A stretch of 64,000 nt of DNA, taken from Actinomycetes bacterium. GTDB taxonomy: Bacteria > Actinomycetota > Acidimicrobiia > Acidimicrobiales > Acidimicrobilacustridaceae. The notes under the pieces were generated by a model. The model ran no database searches, was not told the origin of the DNA, and worked only from the letters and a program-made list of their open reading frames with translations. Shown here piece after piece: positions 33,907 through 41,785 of the stretch. The number at the start of each line of letters is the position of its first letter. The stretch's first letter is position 1. Made by a program: the position numbers and the translations under genes. Location of the stretch: contig JAKOVH010000031.1 of assembly GCA_029782145.1 (NCBI GenBank), positions 62,001 through 126,000 on the forward strand, in the 5' to 3' direction.

Positions 33907-34608
33907 ATGAGCGACGAGCGAGCCAGGGCGCTTCGCGGCGCGACCTTCCGGTGCGACAGCCAGGCGGTGCTGGAGCTGCTGTCCGGCAGGCCCCTCGATG
34001 CGCATCTTCTGCAGCTCGCCGGCGACGCCATCCGGGTCGCGGTCGCGGCCGGCGAGCCCGGCGCCGACGAGCTCGCCACCGACTGCGCCGCCGCGCTGCG
34101 CCAGCGGGACTGGCCGGGCGACGACCACCTGGCCGACCACCTCGATGCGCTGACCGGCCGTGGGCCGACGCCGTTGTTGCGACCCCTCGCCGTCGACCTC
34201 AGCGAGCTGAGCGAGATCCGCGAGGGCGACCCGTTGCACGGCGGAGGTCGCGTCGACCGGCGTACCGGCGAGGTCTGGCACCGGGCCCAGATCGAGTACG
34301 CGGTGGAGACCGGCGAGGAGGACCCGGACGACCACGAGCCGGACCGATGGCTGTGGGTGGAGTGCGAGGGGTCGCGTGACGGCTACCGCGACATGGAGGA
34401 CTTCATCGCCACGGTGGCCGATCCGCACCAAGCCGAGGTGCTCGCCGTCGCCGTCGAGGGCCGGGGGGCGTTCCGGCGGTTCAGGGACGTGCTGCACCGG
34501 TGGCCCGACCTCGTCGAGCGCTGGCACGGCTTCAGCGACGACCGGCGCATCGGCCGGGCGAGGGAGTGGCTCGCCGACGCCGGCTACCGGCCGGCCGACG
34601 TGCAGTGA
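33907..34608 (+). CDS. UPF0158 family protein
   Basis: A 233-residue soluble protein of unknown function. The UPF0158 pattern is clear in the second half: GRVDRRTGEVWHRAQIE, DRWLWVECEGSRDGYRDMEDFIATV, VEGRGAFRRFRDVLHRWPDL, ERWHGFSDDRRIGRAREWLADAGYRP. Each of these blocks is hallmark for the family. The first 60 residues (LRGATFRCDSQAVLELLSG) are a variable lead. No ribosome site is obvious. The SEC-C protein gene starts 43 bases downstream but has its own -10 box. Confidence 0.82.
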   Translation: MSDERARALRGATFRCDSQAVLELLSGRPLDAHLLQLAGDAIRVAVAAGEPGADELATDCAAALRQRDWPGDDHLADHLDALTGRGPTPLLRPLAVDLSELSEIREGDPLHGGGRVDRRTGEVWHRAQIEYAVETGEEDPDDHEPDRWLWVECEGSRDGYRDMEDFIATVADPHQAEVLAVAVEGRGAFRRFRDVLHRWPDLVERWHGFSDDRRIGRAREWLADAGYRPADVQ

Positions 34609-34639
34609 GCCGCAACCTCCCGGTGTCGATGGCGACCGC

Positions 34640-34645
34640 TACGGT
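34640..34645 (+). promoter_or_regulatory. -10 box TACGGT of a leaderless promoter (SEC-C gene)
   Basis: TACGGT ends six bases before the GTG at 34652. This spacing decides the start within a frame that is open for 276 bases further upstream. Confidence 0.5.
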
Positions 34646-34651
34646 GCGGGC

Positions 34652-37264
34652 GTGCCGCGTCTCGATCCCGCCGCCCGGGTACGCCACCACATCGAGGTGC
34701 TCCTCGCCGACGGCCCCGTCGACCTCGACGACCTGCAGGCTGCGCTGATCTCGCGGGGCCTGGACCTGGGCCCGGAGCCCGACGAGCGCCTCGACGACGT
34801 CCTCGGGACCATGGATCGGATCGCCTTCTTCGACCATCCCTGTGCCGATGATGACGACGACGAGCCCGAGCTCTGCTTCGACCGGCTGGCCCTCGTCGAC
34901 GGCACCACGTGGACGGTGCCGATCAGCGAGCTCGACCTCGCCTCCAACACCCTGCCCAGCGAGTCGCTCGGCCTCCTGTTGCTGCCACTCATCAGCGAGT
35001 GGTGCGTGCTCGACGGCGGCGACACGGTCGACATCGACGCCGAGGACCGGCGCCGGGAGGCCGCCGACGCGCTCGGCATCGAGGCCGGCGGAGGCATCGC
35101 CTTCCCCGTGGGCTGGCTCGCCGAGCACGGCGCGACGCCGGGCGGGTTCCTGCTGCTGCGGCTCCACGGCGGCGTCGTCGAGGGCCGTGGCACCGGCACG
35201 GCGCCCACGCCGTCGGCGGCGCTCGTCGACGCGCTGGCGTCCACGCTCGGTCCCGACTCGTCCACTCGCGCCTGCCGACACACCGCCCAGGCGCTGACCG
35301 AGGTCTTCGTCCTCCACCCCGAGCTGCGCGCCACGACGGTTCCGCCGCTGCCCGCCCTGGTCGAGGCCGCCGGGCTGGCCAGCGACCAGGGCTACCTCGC
35401 CCGCGCCGGATTCGACTTCGAGCGAGAGCGCGTGCGACGGCGGGTCGAGGACGTGGCCAACCGGCTGGAGCTCTCCGAGCGCGACGTGCAGGCGTACGCG
35501 ACCCTGGCCGTGGCCTGGCACGCGTGGTCGGCGCGTCGGGAGGATCTCGACCCGGAGCTGCTGGAGGGAGCGGCCCAGGCGCTGCAGCTCATCTCCGTGG
35601 CCACCGCGTTCGTCGACGAGGAGTGCGATCCCGAGGACCTCGAGACCATCGACGAGATGGTGTCGTTCGGCGAGGCGCTCATCGACGCCGCCAGCGGCCC
35701 CGCTCAGGCGGGGCCGGCCTGGCTCGTCGCCCAGGCCAGCGGCGTGGCGGGCCGGACCGCTAGCTTCGAGGACTGGATCGACACGGCACTGCTGTTCGAC
35801 GACGATCACGCGCTGTCGCTCTACGACAAGGCGTGGTTCGAGTTCGACCGGGGCGAAGCGAGGAAGGCCAAGGCCCTGCTCACGCGCATCGGAGCGGGCG
35901 CGTTCGCGCACGACCAGGCGATCCTCGACGCCGTGCTCGCACCGGGACGACCCGTGGCCCGGCGCAACGACCCGTGCCCGTGCGGCAGCGGCCGCAAGTA
36001 CAAGCACTGCCACCTCGGCATCGACGAGGTGGCCCTCGATGCTCGGCTGACGTGGCTGTACCGCAAGGCGAACTGGTGGCTCGAGCGCCGCCACGGAGAC
36101 GAGGTGGAGGGGATGGCGTGGCTGCGGGCCCGCCACAGCGAGCTGTCGCCGCAGCGGCTGCTCGAGGTCGATCCGCTCATCCCCGATGCCGTGCTCGCCG
36201 AAGGGGGCCGCTTCGCGGAGTGGCTGGCCGAGCGGGGGCCGCTGCTCCCCTCCGACGAGGCCATGCTCGCCGGGCAGTGGGCGCTGGTCGATCGGTCGGT
36301 GTTCGAGGTCACTGACGTTCGCCGCGACGAAGGCGTGACCGTGCGCGACGTCCGCACCGGTGACGTCCTCGACGTCGACGAGCGGCTCGGCTCGCACGAC
36401 CTCGCCGTCGGCCGGTACGTCCTCGCCCGGCCGCTGCCCACCGGCAGCGGGGCGCTCCAGTTCTTCGGCGGCATCACGTTCGTCCCCGACTCCATGCTCG
36501 ACCGGTTCATCGAGCTGCTCGACGACGAGCCGACACCGGCCCAGCTGCTCCTGCTCGTGGCCGAGTCCGAGGCGCCGCCCAGGCTCTCGAACCGCGACGG
36601 CGACCCCACGGTGTTCTGCGAGACCACCTGGACGGTGCCCGACGCCCAGGCGGCCGCCGCGGCCCTCGACGCCGCGTTCGAGCCCGACGACGAGCCGGGC
36701 CGCTGGACGTGGCTCCACGACGACGACCAGGAATCCGCCGGCAACGCAGTCGGCGGTCGGCCCGTGCTCGGCACCCTGGCGCTCGACGGCGACCGCCTCA
36801 CCGCCAGCACCAACAGCGTCGAGCGGGCCGAGGCCATCTCGCTGCTTGTCGGCGGCGTGCTCCCCGACGCCGAGCTGGTGGAGGACCTGCGCTCCGATGT
36901 CGACGACATCCGCGGCGACATGGCCTACGAGCGCGCCGTGTTCGGCGACGACGACCCCTCCGACGGCCTGGTCGACGCCGCCGACGTCCCGCCCGAGGTG
37001 CGCGCCGCGCTGCGCCAGCAGATGGCCCGCTACGAGGAGCAGTGGGTCGACGAGTCGATCCCGGCCCTCGGTGGCGCCACCCCTCGCCAGGCGCTCGACG
37101 ACCCCACCCGGGTCGACGACCTGCTCCGGCTGCTCGACCGGATGGAGGAGATGGAGGCCCGCCAGCCGCCCGACCAGCGCGGCATGGGCATGCGCGCCAG
37201 CCGTCTGCGAGAGCTGCTCGGGCTCCCACCTCGGGGCGAGCTGCGCCTCCCGAACCTCCCGTGA
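34652..37264 (+). CDS. Large SEC-C motif protein of unknown function
   Basis: An 870-residue cytoplasmic acidic protein. A SEC-C zinc motif (ARRNDPCPCGSGRKYKHCHLG) lies near residue 438, in the middle of the chain rather than at the C-terminus. The N-terminal half has RHHIEVLLADGPVDLDDLQAAL and helical TPR-like stretches (ALSLYDKAWFEFDRGEARKAKALLTRIG near 390-415). The C-terminal part has SIPALGGATPRQALDDPTR, a fragment also seen in MbcA/ParS-type antitoxin C-termini. SEC-C motifs bind zinc and SecB/ribosome-like partners in SecA, and no role is known here. It may work with the adjacent UPF0158 protein (inference). Confidence 0.78.
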   Translation: MPRLDPAARVRHHIEVLLADGPVDLDDLQAALISRGLDLGPEPDERLDDVLGTMDRIAFFDHPCADDDDDEPELCFDRLALVDGTTWTVPISELDLASNTLPSESLGLLLLPLISEWCVLDGGDTVDIDAEDRRREAADALGIEAGGGIAFPVGWLAEHGATPGGFLLLRLHGGVVEGRGTGTAPTPSAALVDALASTLGPDSSTRACRHTAQALTEVFVLHPELRATTVPPLPALVEAAGLASDQGYLARAGFDFERERVRRRVEDVANRLELSERDVQAYATLAVAWHAWSARREDLDPELLEGAAQALQLISVATAFVDEECDPEDLETIDEMVSFGEALIDAASGPAQAGPAWLVAQASGVAGRTASFEDWIDTALLFDDDHALSLYDKAWFEFDRGEARKAKALLTRIGAGAFAHDQAILDAVLAPGRPVARRNDPCPCGSGRKYKHCHLGIDEVALDARLTWLYRKANWWLERRHGDEVEGMAWLRARHSELSPQRLLEVDPLIPDAVLAEGGRFAEWLAERGPLLPSDEAMLAGQWALVDRSVFEVTDVRRDEGVTVRDVRTGDVLDVDERLGSHDLAVGRYVLARPLPTGSGALQFFGGITFVPDSMLDRFIELLDDEPTPAQLLLLVAESEAPPRLSNRDGDPTVFCETTWTVPDAQAAAAALDAAFEPDDEPGRWTWLHDDDQESAGNAVGGRPVLGTLALDGDRLTASTNSVERAEAISLLVGGVLPDAELVEDLRSDVDDIRGDMAYERAVFGDDDPSDGLVDAADVPPEVRAALRQQMARYEEQWVDESIPALGGATPRQALDDPTRVDDLLRLLDRMEEMEARQPPDQRGMGMRASRLRELLGLPPRGELRLPNLP

Positions 37265-37330
37265 CGACCCACTCGTGCGCCTCGCAGCCGGCACCTCGAA
37301 CGACCGACCACCACCCGGAGGGATGAGCCA

Positions 37331-38488
37331 GTGGCGAAGATCCTGTGGGCCTGCTGGGACGGCGGAGGGAACCTCACACCGAGCCTCGGGATCGCCCGCG
37401 AGCTGCAGCACCGCGGCCACCAGGTCGGCTTCCACGGCCGCCCGGAGATGGTCCCTCGAGCCCGCGCCGCCGGCCTCAGCGCCGAAGCGCTGACCGAGGC
37501 CCGCACCGACCTCGAGCGCTTCGGCTTCCACCCCCTGCCCACCGTCTTCGGCTACACGAGCTCGCCGGCGGTCGGCGAAGAGCTCGTCGACCTCGTCGAC
37601 GCCGCCGGGCCCGACGTCGTCGTGATCGACGCCATGTTCAGCACCGCCTTGCAGGTGGCTCCCCGGTTCGCCCGGCCCACCGCCGTCATGGTGCACAGCT
37701 TCTGCTGCCAGATCCTCGACGGATGGCGCGCCAACTTCGAGATGCAGAGCCAGTCACGCGTACGAGCCGGCTTCGACGCCCTCGACGACCTCGACGTGCT
37801 GTGGGGTGGGCGCGACGTCGTGCACGTCAACACCCTCGCCGACTTCGACGGCCGCCCCGACGCTGCCTGGCCGAACGTGGTGCACGGCGCGCCGGTGCTG
37901 GCCTCCGAGCCTCGCGCCGCGACGACGCAGCTGCCCTGGGCGCCCGACGACGCCGTCCCTGTCGTGCTGCTCGCCTTCAGCACCGTGCCCGAGCAGCGCA
38001 GCCCGGAGATGCTGCAACGGGCCCTCGACGCCATGGCCGAGCTGCCCGTGCACGTCGTCGCCACCACCGGCGGCGTGGTCGAGCCGGGCGAGCTGGCCCC
38101 ACCCGCCAACGCCCATCTGCTCCCGTTCGCCGACCACGACGAGCTCATGGCGCGGGCGTCGCTGATGCTCGGCCACGGCGGGCACGGCACGACCATGCGG
38201 GCGCTGCGCCACGGCCTGCCTCTGGTGGGCATCCCGGCGAAGGGCGCCGACCAGGCACCGATCACCCAGCTGCTCGAGGCCTGGGGTGTCGGTCGGGCCC
38301 TGCCCGCCGATCCCGAGATGGAGCAGATACGCGCCGCCGTCAGCGAGGTGCTCGACGACCCACGCTTCGCCACCGAGGCCCGCCGACGCGCCGGCGCCTT
38401 CGACGGGATGGACGGCGCCGCGCTGGCCGCCGACTCGGTGTGCCGGCTCCTGGGCGAGGCCCCCTCGCCGTCGGCTCCCGCCCCCTGA
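37331..38488 (+). CDS. MGT/UGT-family (GT1) glycosyltransferase
   Basis: A 385-residue GT-B glycosyltransferase that uses a nucleotide sugar. The N-terminal lobe starts ILWACWDGGGNLTPSLGIARELQHRGHQVGF, typical of macrolide-type enzymes. The donor-binding half has HLLPFADHDELMARASLMLGHGGHGTTMRALRHGLPLVGIPAKGADQ, the H-G-G-x-G-T signature with an Asp-Gln pair. Acceptors in this family are small lipophilic molecules or xenobiotics. GGAGGGATGAGCCA precedes the GTG. Confidence 0.9.
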   Translation: MAKILWACWDGGGNLTPSLGIARELQHRGHQVGFHGRPEMVPRARAAGLSAEALTEARTDLERFGFHPLPTVFGYTSSPAVGEELVDLVDAAGPDVVVIDAMFSTALQVAPRFARPTAVMVHSFCCQILDGWRANFEMQSQSRVRAGFDALDDLDVLWGGRDVVHVNTLADFDGRPDAAWPNVVHGAPVLASEPRAATTQLPWAPDDAVPVVLLAFSTVPEQRSPEMLQRALDAMAELPVHVVATTGGVVEPGELAPPANAHLLPFADHDELMARASLMLGHGGHGTTMRALRHGLPLVGIPAKGADQAPITQLLEAWGVGRALPADPEMEQIRAAVSEVLDDPRFATEARRRAGAFDGMDGAALAADSVCRLLGEAPSPSAPAP

Positions 38489-38534
38489 ACGGCCGGGCGG
38501 CGCCTGCGGCTCGGCGGCCGACCGCTCGACCGGG

Positions 38535-39254
38535 TCAGGGATCGCCCAGCAGCGTGCGCACCAAGGTGTCCTCGATCCAGGCGGCGTGGCGTTGCTCCGA
38601 CCACCCACGCTCGTCGCACAGCAGCCGACCCATGTCCGGGCTGGCCACGGCCCAGATGACCTCGCCCGCCCGCTCGACCGGCAGCCGCAACGGGCCCAGG
38701 GCGGCCAGCCACTCGGCGACGCTCGTCATGTTGGACAGGCGGTGCGCCTCCATCTCGGCGTGCACGGCGGCGAGGTCGGGATCGGCGGCGGCCGCGGTGC
38801 GCAGGACGTGGGCCACCGGGCGCACCGCGGTGGAGATGGCGGCGATCGAGGTCGCGAAGCGGGCCAGCATCGTGCGTTGGTCAGGTGCCTCTCGGACGGT
38901 GCGCACGGCCGCGGTGCTGAGCACGCTCGCCTCGCCGTCGGGCGCCAGGTGACGGTCGATGATCGCGGTGAGGAGCCGCGGCTTGGTGCCGAACGTGGCG
39001 TAGACGGTGTCGACGGCGACGCCGGCCGCCACCGCGATCTGGCGGACCGACGTGCGGGCGTACCCCTGCTCGACGAAGAGCGCCTCGGCCGCGTCGAGGA
39101 CCCGTCGTCGGGTCGCCGCCGCCTGCTGGCGCCGCAACGGCGAGTCGTAGCGACGCGGCGCGACGCCCGACGCCGGCTCGGCCGTCGCTCCCCCGCCACC
39201 TCGTCGCCCGCCACCTCGTCCCGCCCCTCGTCGACCCTTGACCTGACCGGCCAC
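38535..39254 (-). CDS. TetR/AcrR family transcriptional repressor
   Basis: A 239-residue regulator with a Gly/Arg-rich N-terminal tail (about 30 residues), then the TetR helix-turn-helix (RRVLDAAEALFVEQGYARTSVRQIAVAAGVAVDTVYATFGTKPRLL) and a helical ligand domain (VAHVLRTAAAADPDLAAVHAEME). It is divergent from the methyltransferase gene across a 73-base spacer full of palindromes, suggesting that it represses itself and that gene. The GTG start lies after a weak AAGG. Confidence 0.9.
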   Translation of the reverse strand: MAGQVKGRRGAGRGGGRRGGGGATAEPASGVAPRRYDSPLRRQQAAATRRRVLDAAEALFVEQGYARTSVRQIAVAAGVAVDTVYATFGTKPRLLTAIIDRHLAPDGEASVLSTAAVRTVREAPDQRTMLARFATSIAAISTAVRPVAHVLRTAAAADPDLAAVHAEMEAHRLSNMTSVAEWLAALGPLRLPVERAGEVIWAVASPDMGRLLCDERGWSEQRHAAWIEDTLVRTLLGDP

Positions 39255-39270
39255 TCGTCCTACCTTCGTC

Positions 39271-39311
39271 CTATCGTCACTCGGGTGAACCTACTCACCT
39301 TCGGATGATAG
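39271..39311. promoter_or_regulatory. Palindromic operator region between tetR and methyltransferase
   Basis: Nested inverted repeats occur here: CTATCGTC (39271-39278) with GATGATAG (39304-39311, 7 of 8 pairs), TCAC-TCGG-GTGA (39277-39288) and GGTGA-N6-TCACC (39284-39299). They occupy most of the divergent promoter, as expected for TetR binding. Confidence 0.55.
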
Positions 39312-39327
39312 TTGCGAGGGGGCCACC

Positions 39328-40230
39328 ATGTCCGCACCCATGTCCGCATCGTCCTCAGCCCAGGGGTCGTCGCCGACCCCGACCAGTGAGCCAGCGGAGG
39401 CCGATCCCCTCCGCCAGTCGTTGCGGGCCATGTGGTCGGCCGCCGCGCCGGGCTGGGAGCGCCATGCCCGGTTCGTGGAGCGCCGGGAGGCAACGGTGAG
39501 CGACCTCCTGCTCGCCAGCCTCCGACCCGGCACCACGGTGCTGGAGCTCGGCTGCGGGCCCGGCGGCCTCGGGCTCGCCGCGGCCGAGCGGGTCGGGCCG
39601 AGCGGCTCGGTGGTGCTGTCCGATGTGGTGCACGACATGCTCGCCGTGGCCGAGCGGGCCGTCGCCGAGCGCGGCCTACCCCAGGTGAGCACCCGCCTGC
39701 TCGACCTCGAGGATCTCGACCTCCCCGATCGCTCTGTCGACGTCGTGCTCTGCCGCGAGGCGCTCATGCTCGTGCCCGAGCCGAGCCGCGCCGCCGCCGA
39801 GATGGCCCGGGTGCTGCGGCCGGGAGGCCACGCCGCGGTGTCGGTGTGGGGGCCGCGACCGGACAACCCGTGGATCGCCGTCCTGCTCGACGCCGTGGGC
39901 GACGCGGTAGGCATGGAGGTGCCACCACCGGGCATCCCCGGTCCCTTCTCCCTCGACGACGCCGACCGGCTCGCCGCCCTGTTCCGCGGCGACGGGTTCG
40001 CCGACGTGCAGGTCCGAGCGGTGGCCACGCCCTGGGAGGGACCGTCGTTCGACGAGTGGTGGAACGTCGTGCCGGCCCTCGCGGGACCGGTGGGCACGAT
40101 GCTCGCCGGCCTCCCGCCAGAGACCGCCGAGGCCATCCGGGCGGCCTGCGAGCAGGAGCTGGTTCGCTACGAGTCGGCCACTGGCCTGGAGGTGCCGGGG
40201 CTCACCCTCGTGGCGACCGCCCGCCGCTGA
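39328..40230 (+). CDS. SAM-dependent methyltransferase (UbiE/type 11)
   Basis: A 300-residue methyltransferase. Motif I VLELGCGPGGLGLAAAERVG, the acidic DVVHDML strand end, motif IV DVVLCREALMLVPEPSRA and RVLRPGGHAAVSVWG are in UbiE/COQ5-like order. It has a Ser/Pro-rich 30-residue N-terminal tail. GAGGGGGCCACC precedes the ATG. Control by the divergent TetR is likely. The substrate (quinone, sterol or other small molecule) is not determined. Confidence 0.87.
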   Translation: MSAPMSASSSAQGSSPTPTSEPAEADPLRQSLRAMWSAAAPGWERHARFVERREATVSDLLLASLRPGTTVLELGCGPGGLGLAAAERVGPSGSVVLSDVVHDMLAVAERAVAERGLPQVSTRLLDLEDLDLPDRSVDVVLCREALMLVPEPSRAAAEMARVLRPGGHAAVSVWGPRPDNPWIAVLLDAVGDAVGMEVPPPGIPGPFSLDDADRLAALFRGDGFADVQVRAVATPWEGPSFDEWWNVVPALAGPVGTMLAGLPPETAEAIRAACEQELVRYESATGLEVPGLTLVATARR

Positions 40231-40240
40231 GCCGGCGTGC

Positions 40241-40477
40241 TCAGCTCCGCCAGCCGGCCCACTGCGGCGTGCTCAGCTGCACGGTGAGCCGGGCGACCTC
40301 CACCAAGCGGGCCACGACCTCGGCGGTGCGCTGCAGCGGCGACCGATCGGCCGGCTCGAGCACGTCGGACTCGAGCTGCACCAACGCCCCGACGCCCCAG
40401 GCCTCTGCCAGCGAGACGTGGAAGCGCTCGTCGCCCTCTGGGCGCACCGAGCGGCGCGGATCGAAGAGATGAGCCAT
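40241..40477 (-). CDS. Small hypothetical protein (78 aa)
   Basis: A short soluble protein with an N-terminal MAHLFDPRRSVRPEGDERF, a helix-prone stretch (EPADRSPLQRTAEVVARLVEVARLTVQL) and a Trp near the end. No signal or membrane segment. It is supported by a strong ribosome site (GGGGAGG seven bases before the ATG). No family was recognised. It is convergent with the methyltransferase gene, with only ten bases between stops. Confidence 0.55.
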   Translation of the reverse strand: MAHLFDPRRSVRPEGDERFHVSLAEAWGVGALVQLESDVLEPADRSPLQRTAEVVARLVEVARLTVQLSTPQWAGWRS

Positions 40478-40586
40478 CGAGGACCTCCCCTGAAGGGTCG
40501 ACATGGTACGACAACGACCCGCCGACGCAAGTCGCGCCACGCGCTGGGGCGCCGCCGCGCCGAGCCGGACCAGCGGCCTCGCCGGC

Positions 40587-40961
40587 TCAGGGGTAGGTGC
40601 GCAGCTCGACCACGTTGCCGTCGGGATCGCGGACGTAGAGGCCGGTGCCCGTGCCCTGGGCGCCGAACAGCGCCGCGGGTGGGCCGAGCACGTCGAACTC
40701 GCCGCTCTCGGCGACGCGGGCCAGGTCGGCGCCCTCGACCACGACACAGAGGTGGTCGACGTTGGTGCCGTCGCGCGGCGCCTCGAACAGGTCGATGATC
40801 GTGCGGTCGTCGAGGCGCACCGACGGGAAGAGCACCTCGCCGGCCTCCCACTCCTCGACCCGGAGCGCCTCGGCACCGAGCCGCTCGCACCACCAGGCGA
40901 GCGAGCGCCGGGCATCGGAGACGTTCAGCACCACGTGGTCGATGCCGGTGACCTTGAGCAC
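40587..40961 (-). CDS. Glyoxalase/VOC superfamily protein
   Basis: A 124-residue protein of two beta-alpha-beta-beta-beta units: GIDHVVLNVSDARRSLAWWCERLGAEAL and VDHLCVVVEGADLARVAE, with the terminal VRDPDGNVVELRTYP. Metal ligands likely are His8, Glu or Asp in the second unit, His70 and Glu119, consistent with a ring-cleavage or resistance VOC enzyme. TAGCAT eight bases before the GTG suggests a leaderless promoter. Confidence 0.85.
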   Translation of the reverse strand: MLKVTGIDHVVLNVSDARRSLAWWCERLGAEALRVEEWEAGEVLFPSVRLDDRTIIDLFEAPRDGTNVDHLCVVVEGADLARVAESGEFDVLGPPAALFGAQGTGTGLYVRDPDGNVVELRTYP

Positions 40962-41002
40962 GGCGCCCGATGCTAGGCCCGTCGTCCGGCGTGCGCCCGA
41001 GC

Positions 41003-41665
41003 TCATCCGAGGTAGGCGAGGCACAGCGTGGTCTCGTGGTCCGACAGGGCGAGGGCCACGTCGGTGCCGGTCGGGCACGGTCGAGGCGTGGCCACGGTGG
41101 ACCGGACCTGGTAGGCGCCCTGCGTCCCGCAGCTGACCGGCACCGGGGCCTGGCCCCCGGACAGGGCGGCCACCAGCACGCAGTCACCCACCTCCGGGGT
41201 CGCGACCCGCGCCTGCGTCCCGGGCGACGTGGCGGCGTCCTTCGAGGTGGCGTACGCGCTGAACACCAGCAGACCGACCAGCACGGCGAGCACCACGACG
41301 ATGGGTGCGTACCGCCAGAGGGTGGCGTGCCCGGCCGGGACCACGACGCCCGAGGGCGGCGCCGGCCGGGAACCGACGCGGCTCGCGCCGGTGGGGGCGG
41401 GCGAGGGGGGTGACGCGGTGGTGGCGTGGCCCTTCCCGGGGCTGCGCAGCGACTGGTCGTACTCGGCGCGGCGCTGCGGGTCACGCAGGACGTGCCAGGC
41501 CGCGTTGGCGGCCCGCATGCGCTCCTCGGCGCGGGCCCGGCGAGGCGGGTCGTCGCGCTGGCGCCGATCGGGGTGGTTGGCCTTGGCCACCACGACGTAG
41601 GCCCGGCGGATGGCCTCGGTGTCGGCGTCGGGGGCCACGCCGAGGACCTCGTAGTGGGTCGGCAC
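41003..41665 (-). CDS. Membrane-anchored J-domain protein with extracellular Cys domain
   Basis: A 220-residue protein. Residues 1-70 form a J-domain with the essential HPD (31-33) and QRRAEYDQSL. A Pro/Ser linker leads to one membrane segment (~118-138). The extracytoplasmic tail (VATPEVGDCVLVAALSGGQA, CGTQGAYQV, PCPTG, TTLCLAYLG) resembles septum-formation-type domains with four Cys that could form two disulfides. The start GTG has GGAGCTGACCCC before it. A GTG 30 bases upstream is possible. It is divergent from the pseudokinase gene. J-domains normally recruit DnaK. Confidence 0.8.
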   Translation of the reverse strand: MPTHYEVLGVAPDADTEAIRRAYVVVAKANHPDRRQRDDPPRRARAEERMRAANAAWHVLRDPQRRAEYDQSLRSPGKGHATTASPPSPAPTGASRVGSRPAPPSGVVVPAGHATLWRYAPIVVVLAVLVGLLVFSAYATSKDAATSPGTQARVATPEVGDCVLVAALSGGQAPVPVSCGTQGAYQVRSTVATPRPCPTGTDVALALSDHETTLCLAYLG

Positions 41666-41785
41666 GGGGTCAGCTCCGGGGGTCGTGCGGCCCACGCTAT
41701 CGCTGCCCGGCCGGAGCAGGTCATTCGGTCCATTTCCGTGCCATGTTGTTGCCTTTCATGTCCTCGGATGGCAAGGTCGTCGGCC

